A stretch of DNA of 62,497 nt from CAVPMW01 sp963706515 (GCA_963706515.1 CAVPMW010000021.1:1-62497), one strand, 5' to 3'; positions 9,436-18,750 are shown, counted from the stretch's first letter. The notes: generated by a model from the letters alone, not told the origin. Made by a program: numbers and translations.

Positions 9436-10801
9436 ATGAACTCGAAAATGATGAGAAATATACTCGCAATCGTGCTAACTGCCGCCCTCCTGGCTGGCTG
9501 CGCACCGGCAGCAGCGCCGACCGCGGCGCCCGCCCAGACTGAAGCGCCGACCAGCGCCGGAGCGCCCGCCGCGGCCAAGTATCCACCGATCGTGGTGGCG
9601 GGCTGGAGCGGCCCTGAGCACGATAACCGGTCAAGGTCGCCAAAATGTACGAGGAGGAGACCGGCAACAAGGTGATCGTCGAGGAGATCGCCCGCGATGC
9701 TTACTACGACAAGCTGACCACCACCTTCGTCGGCGGCGGCACCGATTACGATGCGGCCTACATCTGTCCGACTGGCCGCCCGCCTGGGTGAAAGCCAACG
9801 CCCTGCACCCTTGAATGAGTATATCGATGATCCGAATGTCGCCATGCCCGGCTTCGACCTGAAGAATCTTCGGCCGGCGACCGATTCTTTCACGTTCGAC
9901 GGCAAGGTCTATGCCTTCCCCTCCGAAGGGGACACCGCCTGGATGTGGTACCGCAAAGACCTGCTGGAAGCCAAGGGATCAAGCCTCCCGAGACCTGGGA
10001 TGAGTACCTGGCTGCCGCCAAGGCCTGAACAACCCGCCCGACGATCTACGGCACGGTGATCGGCGCCAAGCCCGACGAAGCCCTGTGGGACTTCATGTTC
10101 TACCTGTTCGGCTTCGGCGGCGACATCCTGGACAAGGACAATAAAGTGATCATCAACAACGAGGCCGGCGTGACAGCGCTGACCTTCTACGCCGACCTGC
10201 TCAAAGACAAAGTGGTCCCGCCGGACGTGAACACCTATGGCTACAATGAGATCCTGACCACCCTGCAGGAAGGCAAAGCCGCCATGGGCATCCAGTGGAT
10301 GGCTGCCACGCAGACTCTGACACGACTGCACCCAAGAGCCCCAAGGTCTGCAAAGACGGCCAGCCGTTGCTGCAGTACACCATTCCGCCCGGCGAAAAGC
10401 AAGCCGATGGCACGATCAAGCGCACCACCGGCGGCAGCCAGTGGGGTTGGGTCATCCCGGCCGGCGCCAAGAACCCGGAAGCTGCCTATAAGTTCATCGA
10501 GTGGCTGACCAGCAAAGAAGGCGCCACGCAGTGGGCGCTGAATGGCGGCATCCCCGGCAACATCGAGGCGCTCGAGCGACCCGGCGGTCACCGCGAAGAT
10601 CCCGCAGTTCAAGCTGCTGGCGGAGGTCATGCCTTACCGCCAGATCGTCCCGCCCACCACCGTGACTGCGGACATGGTTACCACGATCGATGAGGCGATC
10701 GTCGCCGCGGTGACCGGCACCAAGGATCCGAAGGCTGCGCTGGACGATGCAGCCGCCAAGATCAAAGACATGCTGGAGAAAGCCGGCTACCCGCAGAGCT
10801 G
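9436..10801 (+). CDS. ABC transporter sugar-binding lipoprotein, several frameshifts
   Basis: This is an extracellular solute-binding protein of the carbohydrate type (SBP family 1). The signal sequence ends with the lipobox LLAGC and is followed by an Ala/Pro/Thr-rich linker. Fragments in alternate frames form one protein: VKVAKMYEEETGNKVIVEEI, AMPGFDLKNLRPATDSFTFD, MWYRKDLLEAKG, LWDFMFYLFGFGGDILDKDN, TTLQEGKAAMGIQWM, AYKFIEWLTSKEGATQW and the C-terminal KDPKAALDDAAAKIKDMLEK. At least six indels (near 9628, 9765, 9980, 10030-10045, 10315 and 10575) are needed. It is followed by two permease genes. No ATPase gene lies nearby, so a shared MalK-like subunit elsewhere is likely. Confidence 0.83.
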
Positions 10802-10840
10802 ATCTGCCGGCAGACTGGCTCTCCCGAGATAAGTAATGAC

Positions 10841-10924
10841 AGGGAGCTGCAGCTAAGTGATTGGCCGTTCGAAAAACGGATTTTACACAACTATTTTCGA
10901 CCAATCACACTGTTGCAGCTCCCC
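10841..10924. repeat. Stem-loop element between SBP and permease genes (family D, copy D1)
   Basis: There are nested inverted repeats. The outer arms AGGGAGCTGCA and TGCAGCTCCCC span 10841-10924, and the inner arms GTGATTGGCCG (10857-10867) and CGACCAATCAC (10898-10908) lie inside. The inner arms recur at 61201-61252. The position, just after a binding-protein gene and before its permeases, is where stem-loops often protect the upstream mRNA. Confidence 0.7.
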
Positions 10925-10946
10925 ATAAGCATACTATCACGGATTC

Positions 10947-11888
10947 ATGGAAGCCACCCAACCCGCCTCCACCGCACTAAACGGCGCTCCCGAGACCCAC
11001 TCCAAGCCGCTGGAAGGTTTTCTATCGCCGCTACGAACCGGTTTTTTATATCGGACCGGCTTTCCTGGCCATCTTCATCATCCTGATCTACCCGCTCGGT
11101 TATTCGCTCTGGTTGAGCTTCCACGAGTGGACGCTGCGCGGCTTCCGCCAGGCAGTTCCCTGGGTCGGGCTGCAGAACTACCTCCAGCTCCTCTCCAACC
11201 CGGATTTCATCAACTGCCCTGCGCATCACCTTCAAGTTCGTGATCCTGGCGGTCGGGATCGAATTCGTCCTGGGCATGGGGCTGGCTCTGCTGCTCAACC
11301 ACGACCTGCGCGGCAAAGGGATGATGCGCTCGATGATCCTGCTGCCGATGATGTGCACCAATGTGGTCATCGGCCTGACCTTTCGCCTGCTGCTCAATTA
11401 CGAGTTCGGCCTGATCAATTACTACTTAACCACTGTGGCATGCCGCGCATGGAGTGGCTGAGCAAGCCCAGCCTGGCTTTCGCCGCGGTGGTCGGCGTGG
11501 ATGTCTGGAATACCACGTCCTTCGTGGCCTTGATGCTGCTGGCCGGGCTGCAGTCCCTGCCGGATGAGCCATTCGAAGCGGCGCGGATCGATGGGGCTTC
11601 CGCCTGGCAGAGTTTCACCTACCTCACCCTGCCCGCTTCTGCGCCAGATCATCCTGGTCGCTGCTGCTGTGGCGGTTGATCGATACCTTCCGCATCTTCG
11701 ATGTCGTCTACCTGCTCACCGCCGGTGGACCAGCCCGCGCTACCGAAACGGTCAGCATCTACGTCTACCGCTACGGGTTTCAGTCGTTTAACCTGGGATA
11801 TGCCTCGGCTGCATCCTACCTGCTGATCGTGATCATGATCGGCGTCGCAATCCTGCTCGCGCGCACGATCGGGCGGACGGAGACCTGA
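10947..11888 (+). CDS. ABC sugar transporter permease, MalF/UgpA type, frameshifted
   Basis: This is an inner-membrane permease of the binding-protein-dependent sugar importers. Pieces in alternating frames join to GPAFLAIFIILIYPLGYSLW, GIEFVLGMGLALLLNHDL, SMILLPMMCTNVVIGLTFRL and the EAA loop FEAARIDGASAWQSFTYLTL, which contacts the ATPase. The C-terminus reads LLIVIMIGVAILLARTIGR. Indels near 11023, 11217, 11437, 11637 and 11675 break the frame; most are one extra base. About six transmembrane segments are expected. It lies between the SBP gene and the partner permease. Confidence 0.83.
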
Positions 11889-11893
11889 TCTCC

Positions 11894-12732
11894 ATGTCTC
11901 GCTATCGCCTTTCCCGTAATATCAGCCGGATATTGATCTACATCGGCGATAATCTTCGCCATTATTATCTCGCTCTTCCCGATCGTATACTTGCTGATCA
12001 CCTCCTTCAAGCCACCTGAGCTCACCTTCGCCATCCCTCCCGTCTGGGTGTTCGAGCCCACCCTGCAGAATTACCGGGACGTGCTGGCCGGCGGCGATTT
12101 TATGCACTATTTCATCAACAGCGCCAGCGTGGCGCTCAGCACAACCTTCATCGCCCTCGTCCTGGGATCGTTAGCAGGCTACGGGTTCGCCCGCTTCAAA
12201 TTTCAAGGGCAATTTCACCCTGCGCCTGAGCTCGCTCGTCCCGCAGATGCTCCCGCCGATCACGATCATTGTGCCGCTGTACGTTCTCTTCAATACCACG
12301 CACCTGCTCGACACCCGCTCTGCCCTGGTGATCTCGTACCTGACCTTCACCATCCCCCTGTCGATCTGGATGATGACCGGCTTTTTCCTGGATATCCCGG
12401 TCGAGCTGGAAGAATCCGCCATGATCGACGGCTGCACGCGCTTCCAGGCGTTCCTGCGGATCAACCTGCCGCTCGCCACGCCCGGGCTGGCCGCGACGGC
12501 GATGCTGTGCTTCCTGTACTGCTGGAACGAATTTTTATATGCGGTCATCCTCAGCGGCCGCGATGCGCGCACCCTGCCGGTCACCATCACCAGCTTCATG
12601 ACCAATAAAGCGATCCTGTGGGGGCGCATCGCAGCCGCCGGATCGATGATCCTGGTGCCTACCTTGATCTTTGCCCTCCTGGCGCAGCGCTACCTGGTCC
12701 GCGGCCTTTCACGCGGCGCAATCAAAGGCTAA
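11894..12732 (+). CDS. ABC sugar transporter permease, MalG/UgpE type, frameshifted
   Basis: This is the second inner-membrane permease of the sugar importer. After correcting an extra base near 11945 and another near 12203 the protein reads IISLFPIVYLLITSFKPPE, INSASVALSTTFIALVLGS, PQMLPPITIIVPLYVLF, the EAA loop ELEESAMIDGCTRFQAFLRI and the close of the MalG family (YLVRGLSRGAIKG), which is diagnostic. Its start codon lies six bases after the stop of the first permease, so the two are surely co-transcribed. A family B repeat follows the stop at once. Confidence 0.87.
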
Positions 12733-12734
12733 CT

Positions 12735-12854
12735 GGATAGGAGTTACGAAGTTGAAAGAGAATATTCCGAAAAATGGGATGGCAGGCGGGCGTAAACGCC
12801 CGCCTGCCATCCCATTTTTCGGTAATTCCTTATTGAACTGCATAAGTCCTATCG
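12735..12854. repeat. Family B MITE-like repeat with perfect hairpin (copy B1)
   Basis: The outer ends GATAGGAGTTACGAAGTTGA and its imperfect complement TGAACTGCATAAGTCCTATC enclose a perfect 26-bp hairpin: arms 12767-12792 and 12797-12822, loop TAAA. The stem starts CCGAAAAATGGGATGG and ends in the tip GGCGGGCG. Equivalent ends recur at 34636-34749, 53871-53987 and 59275-59388 with different stems. Confidence 0.85.
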
Positions 12855-12870
12855 GAGATAAAAAAATAAC

Positions 12871-14278
12871 ATGATTCGCCCACGGCTTGGACTCATCCTG
12901 CTGCGCGCCGAATGGTTCAATTCGGTGGTGGCGCTTCCGGAGCTCACCCAGGCGATGGATGCCGATGCCGCCCAAATCCGGCTCGCCTTGCAAGAGCAAA
13001 GCGACCTGGTAGATGTATGGATCGTCAGCTCTGCGCATTCGCTCGTGGCAGCAGAAGCCGCAATCCGCTCGGCGGATATCGACCTGTTCATAATCGCCTT
13101 TCAGGTGTGGGCAGAAGATTTTTACCTGCTGCCGCTGGTTCGCGCCATAGGCAGCCGCCCGGCATTGCTGTGGGCGTACCAGCCCTGGCGGCGGCTGCCC
13201 GAGTATCTTCCTTTCCTGCAAGTCTTGCGCGGGTCGGGTCCGGTCGGCAGCCTGGAAGGGATGGGGACGCTTAAAAACCTGGAATTTCCCTACCTGTTTA
13301 CCTATGGCTCGCCCGAGGATCCTCGAGTCCAGGCGGAAATCCTGCAGGCAGGGCGCGCAGCCTGGCTGCAGAGGGCGCTGCGCTCTGCACGCATCGGCCT
13401 CTTGCCTTACCGGAATGAGCAGATGCAGAGCACGTTCGTCGACGAGTTTCGCTTGCTGCGAGATTTGGGGCTTAGTGTCCAGCATCTTTCGATCGGCGAT
13501 CTGGTGCGCACGAGCGAATCGCTCCTGGATATAGAGGTGGAAGATTTCACGAACGCCCTCCTGCGCGATTTTCCACTCCGCGGCGTTACGCGTGAGACCC
13601 TGGCGCAGGCTGCACGCGCCTCGCTGGCGCTGGCGTACCTGGCTGCAGAGAACGGCCTGGACGTGCTCTCCTACAATGACATCGCCCCTGAATCCCACCA
13701 GGTTTTTGGCATGCGACCCTGCCTTTACCCGCCGCTCTACGACCAGGCTGGCGTGCTTGTCACATTGGAAGGCGACCTGGGCGCGGCTTCGGCTGCGTTA
13801 ATTATGAACCGCCTGACGGGCTCGCCAATTTTCTTCAGCTGAGTTTTGGTTCTGGGACGAAGATGAGAATATCCTCGTCGGCGGGCACGGCGGACCACAG
13901 AACCCGGCTGTCGCCTCGGGCGATGGAGCCTGGATCAGCCAGGATTATGAGTTTGCCCAAACCGACCGCACAGAAGGTGCGCATTTGCAGTTTGTCGCCC
14001 GCCCAGGCAGGGTCAGCTTGCTGCAGCTGCGCTGCAAGCCCGGCGGTTGGCAGGCAATCCTGGCTACCGGTCTTGCCCTCGAGAGCCAGCCGCGTTTGGA
14101 AGGCTATCCCCACGCAATCATCCGGCTGGATGCCCCCGTCGGACAATTTTTACGTCGGGCCGCCTCGGTGGGCACCACCCAACATTGGATCATGGTCTAC
14201 GGCGAGCCGGTGGAGGAGCTTCGCATCTTCTGCCAGCTTGCCAATATCGACCTGGAGGTGATCCGAAATGCGACATGA
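12871..14278 (+). CDS. L-fucose/L-arabinose isomerase-like protein, one frameshift
   Basis: The merged product is about 469 residues and resembles the sugar isomerase-like proteins related to L-fucose isomerase (COG2407 type). The N-terminal part has an alternating Rossmann-like pattern; the middle contains ENGLDVLSYNDIAPESHQ and FGMRPCLYPP; the C-terminal part, after the frame break, contains EFWFWDEDENILVGGHGGPQ. One extra T near 13838 (CAGCTGAG instead of CAGCGAG) explains the break. It lies after the sugar importer and overlaps the PIG-L gene by about 11 bases, so it probably works on the imported sugar. The exact reaction cannot be read from sequence. Confidence 0.72.
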
Positions 14279-15011
14279 ATCCATTCAGCTGTTAGAGCAG
14301 CTGTATAACAAGCGCGTTCTGGCGATCCAACCGCACTACGATGATAATGACCTGGGGGCAGGCGGAACTCTGGCATTGATGCACGACCATGGGGCGGAGA
14401 TCCATTACCTGACGGTAACCGACGACCTGGTTGGGGTAGTCGATACTACCCTGAGTGATGAACAGGCCTCTGCTCGATTGCGCCAGGAACAAATGTGTGC
14501 AGGTCCGATTATCGGCGTCAAAGAGCAGCATTGGCTGGGCTATCCGGACGCAGGCGATTATAACTACATCGCGATGCGCAAAAATATCATCCGCTTCATC
14601 CGCAGCTTGCGACCGGATTACCTTTTTACGTGCGACCCCTGGCTGCCATATGAAGCGCACCGTGATCACATTTTTACCGGCTTAGCGGTTAGTGAAGCTT
14701 CGTATTTGCAGGGCATGCTGCGCTTGAAGACGGACCCGAGGGTCGACCGGGCATATATCCCTTACGAGATCACAGCTGTCGTTTTCTATTTTACCCACGC
14801 CGCGAATACGATCATCGATACCAGTGCCAGCGAATCGCGCAAAGAGCGAGCAGTAGCTTGCTACCGGACCCAATTTTCCACGCCGGGCATGCACAAAATT
14901 TTAGATGAAGTCAGGAGCCGCGACCGTCAGGCAGGAAAAGCGTCTGGATTTGACTGTGCGGAGCGGCTGAAAGTGCTCTACCCCAGGCCAATTGCATATC
15001 GATACCCTTAG
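14268..15011 (+). CDS. PIG-L family (LmbE-like) deacetylase
   Basis: This is a 247-residue zinc-dependent N-deacetylase of the PIG-L/LmbE fold, which removes acetyl groups from GlcNAc-type sugars in glycolipids and mycothiol-like compounds. The metal motif appears as AIQPHYDDNDLGAGG near residue 20; the usual PHPDD is PHYDD here. The second metal site is CDPWLPYEAHRDH near residue 130. The start overlaps the upstream isomerase-like gene by 11 bases, a sign of translational coupling. It closes the carbohydrate cluster and hints at an N-acetylated amino sugar as a substrate; that last point is inference. Confidence 0.84.
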   Translation: MRHESIQLLEQLYNKRVLAIQPHYDDNDLGAGGTLALMHDHGAEIHYLTVTDDLVGVVDTTLSDEQASARLRQEQMCAGPIIGVKEQHWLGYPDAGDYNYIAMRKNIIRFIRSLRPDYLFTCDPWLPYEAHRDHIFTGLAVSEASYLQGMLRLKTDPRVDRAYIPYEITAVVFYFTHAANTIIDTSASESRKERAVACYRTQFSTPGMHKILDEVRSRDRQAGKASGFDCAERLKVLYPRPIAYRYP

Positions 15012-15104
15012 CTGGCAGGAATAGCAGCCAGCTACTGCTGGCAGGAATAGCAGCCAGCTACTGCTGGCAGCAATAGCAGCCAGCTACTGCTGGCAGCAAT
15101 AATC
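15011..15104. repeat. 26-bp tandem repeat, about 3.5 copies
   Basis: The unit GCTGGCAGGAATAGCAGCCA plus GCTACT begins at 15011, 15037, 15063 and 15089 (last copy partial). Each unit is itself partly palindromic (GCTGGC and GCCAGC). The only drift is GGAAT to GCAAT in the later units. The array starts on the last base of the PIG-L stop codon. Confidence 0.9.
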
Positions 15105-15126
15105 ACCAGATTATGCAGAAAAAACT

Positions 15127-15176
15127 CGAAAAAATGGTGTAAGGCGGGCGAACGCCCGCCTTACACCATTTTTTCG
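15127..15176. terminator. Perfect 24-bp hairpin, variable-stem class
   Basis: Arms 15127-15150 and 15153-15176 pair without mismatch, with an AA centre. The hairpin starts CGAAAAAATGG and ends CCATTTTTTCG, with the tip GGCGGGCG. It separates the carbohydrate cluster from mscL and works as a terminator on paper in both directions. Confidence 0.75.
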
Positions 15177-15184
15177 GTAACACC

Positions 15185-15214
15185 TTGGCAATCTGGATAA
15201 TTTCTATTTATAAT
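15185..15214 (+). promoter_or_regulatory. Sigma70-type promoter for mscL
   Basis: TTGGCA (15185-15190) and TATAAT (15209-15214) are spaced by 18 bases. The predicted start leaves a leader of about 50 bases before the mscL ATG, and the promoter lies just after the hairpin terminator of the previous operon. Confidence 0.65.
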
Positions 15215-15273
15215 CGTCTGTGTGGTAAACTCGCTTTAATTCGTGAGGTCAATTTAGGTAAGGAGAAGATATC

Positions 15274-15660
15274 ATGAAAAATTTCTTCAAAGAATTCCGC
15301 GAATTTGCCCTGCGCGGCAACGTAGTTGACCTGGCTGTAGCGGTAGTCCTCGGTGCAGCCTTTACCGGCATCGTGACCTCCCTGGTCAACGATATCATCA
15401 TGCCCCTGATCGGCGTGCTGTTGGGCGGAGTTGACATTTCATCGTTGTCTATCACGGTTGGAAATGCAGTCATCGCCTATGGAAAATTTCTGCAGGCGAT
15501 CGTCAATTTCGTCATCATTGCTTTCGTCCTTTTCCTGGTCGTGCGCGGCATAAACCACCTGCGCTCCCGGATGGAAGCTCAAAAAGAAGCCTTGCCCCCG
15601 CCTCCGCCGGCAGAAGATATCGTCCTGCTCACTGAAATCCGCGATTTGCTCAAAAAATAA
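15274..15660 (+). CDS. mscL: Large-conductance mechanosensitive channel
   Basis: This 128-residue inner-membrane channel opens on membrane stretch and releases solutes during osmotic downshock. It has the N-terminal amphipathic helix FFKEFREFALRGNVVDLAVA, a first membrane helix (VVLGAAFTGIVTSLVNDIIM) with the Gly/Ala pore-lining face, a short periplasmic loop, a second membrane helix (residues about 70-92) and a charged C-terminal helix after a Pro-rich linker (LPPPPPAED). Length is typical. GGAGAAG precedes the ATG at good spacing. The next gene begins ten bases after the stop, so they may be co-transcribed. Confidence 0.95.
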   Translation: MKNFFKEFREFALRGNVVDLAVAVVLGAAFTGIVTSLVNDIIMPLIGVLLGGVDISSLSITVGNAVIAYGKFLQAIVNFVIIAFVLFLVVRGINHLRSRMEAQKEALPPPPPAEDIVLLTEIRDLLKK

Positions 15661-15669
15661 GACTTCACC

Positions 15670-16635
15670 GTGGACTACCCTTCCTATGCCTCACTGCAGC
15701 GCCGCCTGGAAGAGCTATCCAGCTCCGGCGACTACGCAGCGGCTAACTGTCTGGCAGAAGAGCAGGCAGCCTTCTACCCGGAATATGCCCATTTGTTATC
15801 TCTTTGGCAGATTGGCATGTCGGCGCGCCTGCGCCAATACCCGCAGGCGCTGGCTGCCCTCGATCGCATGCTCACCGCAGGTTTTTGGTACGACGAAAAT
15901 GTACTGCGCGCCAGCAGCTCCCTGAAAGCGATCTGGGACCAGGCTGAATTCCAAAGCCTGCTCAGCCGCAACCGCCTGCTGCGCGAGGCTGATCCATTAG
16001 ATGAGCAAAGCCTGATCATCCTCCGCCGTGACGAGGACTGCCAGCCCGGGATGGACGCCTGCCCCCTCCTGGTAACCTTCCACGATAACTCCACGACCGC
16101 CAGCGCTACCCTCGAGTATTGGCAGGGAGCTGCCCGGGACGGCTGGCTGGTCGCGGCGCTCCAGTCTTCTCAGGCGATGTGGAAAGGCGCTTATATCTGG
16201 AGCGACTTCGAGGGGGCTTCCGACGATTTGCGCGAGCACTACCAGATATTAGCGGAGCGGTATTCCACCGATCCCCGCCGGGCGGTCCTGGCAGGGATTG
16301 GCCGCGGCGCAGAGATCGCTGCACGTCTCGCCCTGGGTGGCGTCATCCCGGTCCTCGGGTTTATCGCTATCAATCCGAGTGGACCATTCACCAGCCTTCT
16401 GGAGAAATGGGAACCGGTCCTGCTCGAGCCGCGGCTGTTTGCCTTGCGTGGGTACCTCGTAATCGGGCAGCAAGCCAACCGCCTCACCCAGGAAAACGGG
16501 CAGATCTTCACCGATATCTTGAATGAGACTGGAATCCGTACAGAGCTGGAGCTCGTTCCCGGCGCGGGTGAAGGATACACGCCGCTGTACCAGGAAAGCC
16601 TGGGACGCGCCCTGAATTTCGTTCTGCAAGAGTAA
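15670..16635 (+). CDS. Alpha/beta-hydrolase-like protein without a visible nucleophile Ser
   Basis: This 321-residue protein starts with GTG nine bases after mscL. The first 110 residues look like a helical TPR-type region (LEELSSSGDYAAANCLAEEQ, YPQALAALDRML). The rest follows an alpha/beta-hydrolase plan: CPLLVTFHDNSTTASATL (strand and oxyanion-loop region), AGIGRGAEIAARLAL at the nucleophile elbow, GFIAINPSGPF and a C-terminal VPGAGEGY. At the elbow the expected G-x-S-x-G reads GIGRG, so the catalytic Ser is replaced by Gly. It may be a non-catalytic or binding version. Function is unknown. Confidence 0.65.
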   Translation: MDYPSYASLQRRLEELSSSGDYAAANCLAEEQAAFYPEYAHLLSLWQIGMSARLRQYPQALAALDRMLTAGFWYDENVLRASSSLKAIWDQAEFQSLLSRNRLLREADPLDEQSLIILRRDEDCQPGMDACPLLVTFHDNSTTASATLEYWQGAARDGWLVAALQSSQAMWKGAYIWSDFEGASDDLREHYQILAERYSTDPRRAVLAGIGRGAEIAARLALGGVIPVLGFIAINPSGPFTSLLEKWEPVLLEPRLFALRGYLVIGQQANRLTQENGQIFTDILNETGIRTELELVPGAGEGYTPLYQESLGRALNFVLQE

Positions 16636-16665
16636 ATCCTGGTTCACTCCCCACTTCGGCTTGAG

Positions 16666-17913
16666 ATGGCAAATTCTGATTCACCGGCACGCTCTGCTCG
16701 CCAGAAGCGCGGCGAAAAGATAACTCGAATCGCCTGCTGGTTAATCCTGGTGCTGTTTCTCAGTACCGGGATCTATTTATTATCGGCTGCCTTGTTGAAG
16801 GCTACTCCCATCACCGCGTTCAGCGTGCGTTACGCGCGGTATGTTCTGATCCTCTTTCTCTTATCCGCGGCTGCTGTGGTTGCCCTGGTGATCCGTCTTG
16901 CAGGCTGGAGAATACTCATCTCTCCTGCATTTCTAATCCCATTGGGGATTTCATTGGTGGGTCTGGCAGTCTATACGCGCATCCTGCCGCCCGACGTCAT
17001 TCACGACGAAGATATTTATGCCAATTATCGGGAAGGCGTGCGCCTATTTAATGGGATTAACCCCTACGAGCGCATCTTGAACGAGGAAATGACACACAAT
17101 GATGACTATGCCACGTACCTGCCCTTGTTCTACTACCTGACCAGGTGGACAGTCAATCCTGGCAAATTGCCCTTTGTCCGCTGGGTCCGCTTCTGGCAAA
17201 TAATTTTTATCCTGTTTGCCCTGGCGGTCGGTGTCTTACTATTTTACATTCCTTATCGCAGGCAAATGCTGCTGCTGGGAGTTATTGGCAGCCTCTTCTG
17301 GCTCTTCAACCGCTGGACGCTGCACCTGGTGCAATCCGCCGACATCGACGCGCTGCTGCTGTTCTTCCTGATACTTTCACTATATTTTCTTCCCCGCCGG
17401 GTTTGGGTCTCCGGGCTGCTCCTGGGCATATCGCTCGCCATCAAACAAGTTGCGTTGATCCTGGTCCCGGTCTACCTCATCCTGGTCTGGAGGAATGCAG
17501 TCACAAGGCGCTTCAGGCAGGTTGCAATCCTGTGCATTGCCATAGGACTGATTCCCCTGCTGGTATCCCTGCAGTTCATATTTTGGAACTGGCAGGCATT
17601 TGCTAAAGGGCTGTTATTCTCGGCTACACGAAATCCGGAAACCCTGTGGGGGCTCAATTCTGTGGAAGCCATGCTCGGCTGGAGCGGACCCGCCGCTCGG
17701 CTGGCAATGTTGGTAATGCTGGTTTTGAGCTACATACTGGCGGTAAAAATGAAAAAGAATGTGTTTAGCCTGGCATTATTAATCCTGTCCATCTTTGTCT
17801 TTTTCAACCCGGTCTTTTTTACCAATTACATGGTGTTGGTCGTCCCTTTCATTCCCCTGGCAATCTATGAGCTGCTCACCCCACCGCATCAAGCCACAAT
17901 AGCTGAAACTTAG
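16666..17913 (+). CDS. Polytopic membrane glycosyltransferase-like protein (GT87/DUF2029 type)
   Basis: This 415-residue protein has about ten predicted membrane helices. The first extracytoplasmic loop after helix 3 has VIHDEDIYANYREGVRLFNGINPYE, the acidic loop typical of GT-C polyprenol-phosphate sugar transferases. Other marks are LWLFNRWTLHLVQSADIDALLL and LLGISLAIKQVALILVPVYL, both common in the GT87 group. It probably adds a sugar from a lipid carrier to an envelope lipid or glycan. The gene follows the hydrolase-like gene by 30 bases on the same strand. The family assignment is by pattern and not certain. Confidence 0.65.
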   Translation: MANSDSPARSARQKRGEKITRIACWLILVLFLSTGIYLLSAALLKATPITAFSVRYARYVLILFLLSAAAVVALVIRLAGWRILISPAFLIPLGISLVGLAVYTRILPPDVIHDEDIYANYREGVRLFNGINPYERILNEEMTHNDDYATYLPLFYYLTRWTVNPGKLPFVRWVRFWQIIFILFALAVGVLLFYIPYRRQMLLLGVIGSLFWLFNRWTLHLVQSADIDALLLFFLILSLYFLPRRVWVSGLLLGISLAIKQVALILVPVYLILVWRNAVTRRFRQVAILCIAIGLIPLLVSLQFIFWNWQAFAKGLLFSATRNPETLWGLNSVEAMLGWSGPAARLAMLVMLVLSYILAVKMKKNVFSLALLILSIFVFFNPVFFTNYMVLVVPFIPLAIYELLTPPHQATIAET

Positions 17914-18002
17914 CTGGCGCCAGGGCGTAAAGATAATTCAATAACTACGGAAATGAACTCGACACAGCCTATTTCCGGCAATTCCTCTGCGAACTGCAAT
18001 GA

Positions 18003-18031
18003 TTGCCTTAACATTAATTAATCGCTATAAT
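18003..18031 (+). promoter_or_regulatory. Sigma70-type promoter
   Basis: TTGCCT (18003-18008) and TATAAT (18026-18031) are separated by 17 bases. AGGAGG and the ATG at 18049 follow directly, leaving a short leader of about ten bases. Confidence 0.6.
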
Positions 18032-18048
18032 AATCTTAGGAGGTAACA

Positions 18049-18750
18049 ATGGACAAATCAAGATTAATGCGATCCGCCATGTTGTTATTATCGCTCCTAC
18101 TGGTAGTCATGCTTTTAATGGCAGGAGGTTCCCTGGCGCAGCGCCTGGTTGCCTCCACCGAACCGGACGGGGATCCAGAAGAATATATGCCTCCGTCGTA
18201 TGATAGTGGGGATCCTTCATTCAAGTCAGCCGATATTCATCCGCCGGATGAAAACACGACCAGCCGCGCCAACCGGCCGGCACTCACATTTTCGTATTAC
18301 CAGGTAACCGGGGCAACCCTGCGAGGCAGGAACAGCACTACGGGGTATATTTATGACGGCGTCGGCTGTTCCCACGTTACTGCCGGGAGCGGTTCCGGCT
18401 TGATATTGAATACCGAGCTCCCGCTGCCGGATGGTTCGGTGATTAAATACCTGCGAGTGTACTATCGAGATACCAATGCAGCCAACGGTGTGGAAGGGTA
18501 TATTACCCGCTACCAGCCGGGTGCCGCTACAGACGATCTGGTCCATACCGGCTCGACCGATGCGTTTGTTGGCGGTTACGGTTTCGTCGTCAGCCAGGAG
18601 ATTACCGAAACGGTCAACAACACGCTCTACGCCTACACATTGATTGGTTGGCCGGATGCGATCGGTGTCGCCAACCAGATCTGCGGGCTGCGTGTCGCCT
18701 ATTACGCCCCACCGACCTTCCCGGTATTCTTACCGAACATTTTGCATTAG
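18049..18750 (+). CDS. Secreted protein of unknown function with C-terminal FLPNILH motif
   Basis: This 233-residue protein has a clear signal peptide (basic start, LLLSLLLVVMLLMAGG, cleavage likely near SLAQ). A low-complexity acidic/Pro stretch follows, then a beta-rich domain from about residue 85. That domain includes LPLPDGSVIKYLRVYYRDT and a C-terminal ICGLRVAYYAPP. The same pattern is found in the product of 45520-46116, so the two are probably paralogues. The protein ends FPVFLPNILH; a similar VYLPLLRH closes the LVIVD protein at 51926. The role is unknown. Confidence 0.75.
   Translation: MDKSRLMRSAMLLLSLLLVVMLLMAGGSLAQRLVASTEPDGDPEEYMPPSYDSGDPSFKSADIHPPDENTTSRANRPALTFSYYQVTGATLRGRNSTTGYIYDGVGCSHVTAGSGSGLILNTELPLPDGSVIKYLRVYYRDTNAANGVEGYITRYQPGAATDDLVHTGSTDAFVGGYGFVVSQEITETVNNTLYAYTLIGWPDAIGVANQICGLRVAYYAPPTFPVFLPNILH

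Noticed and set aside
15011..15104. CRISPR array
   Set aside because: The 26-bp units are directly abutting with no spacers and there are no cas genes in the window.
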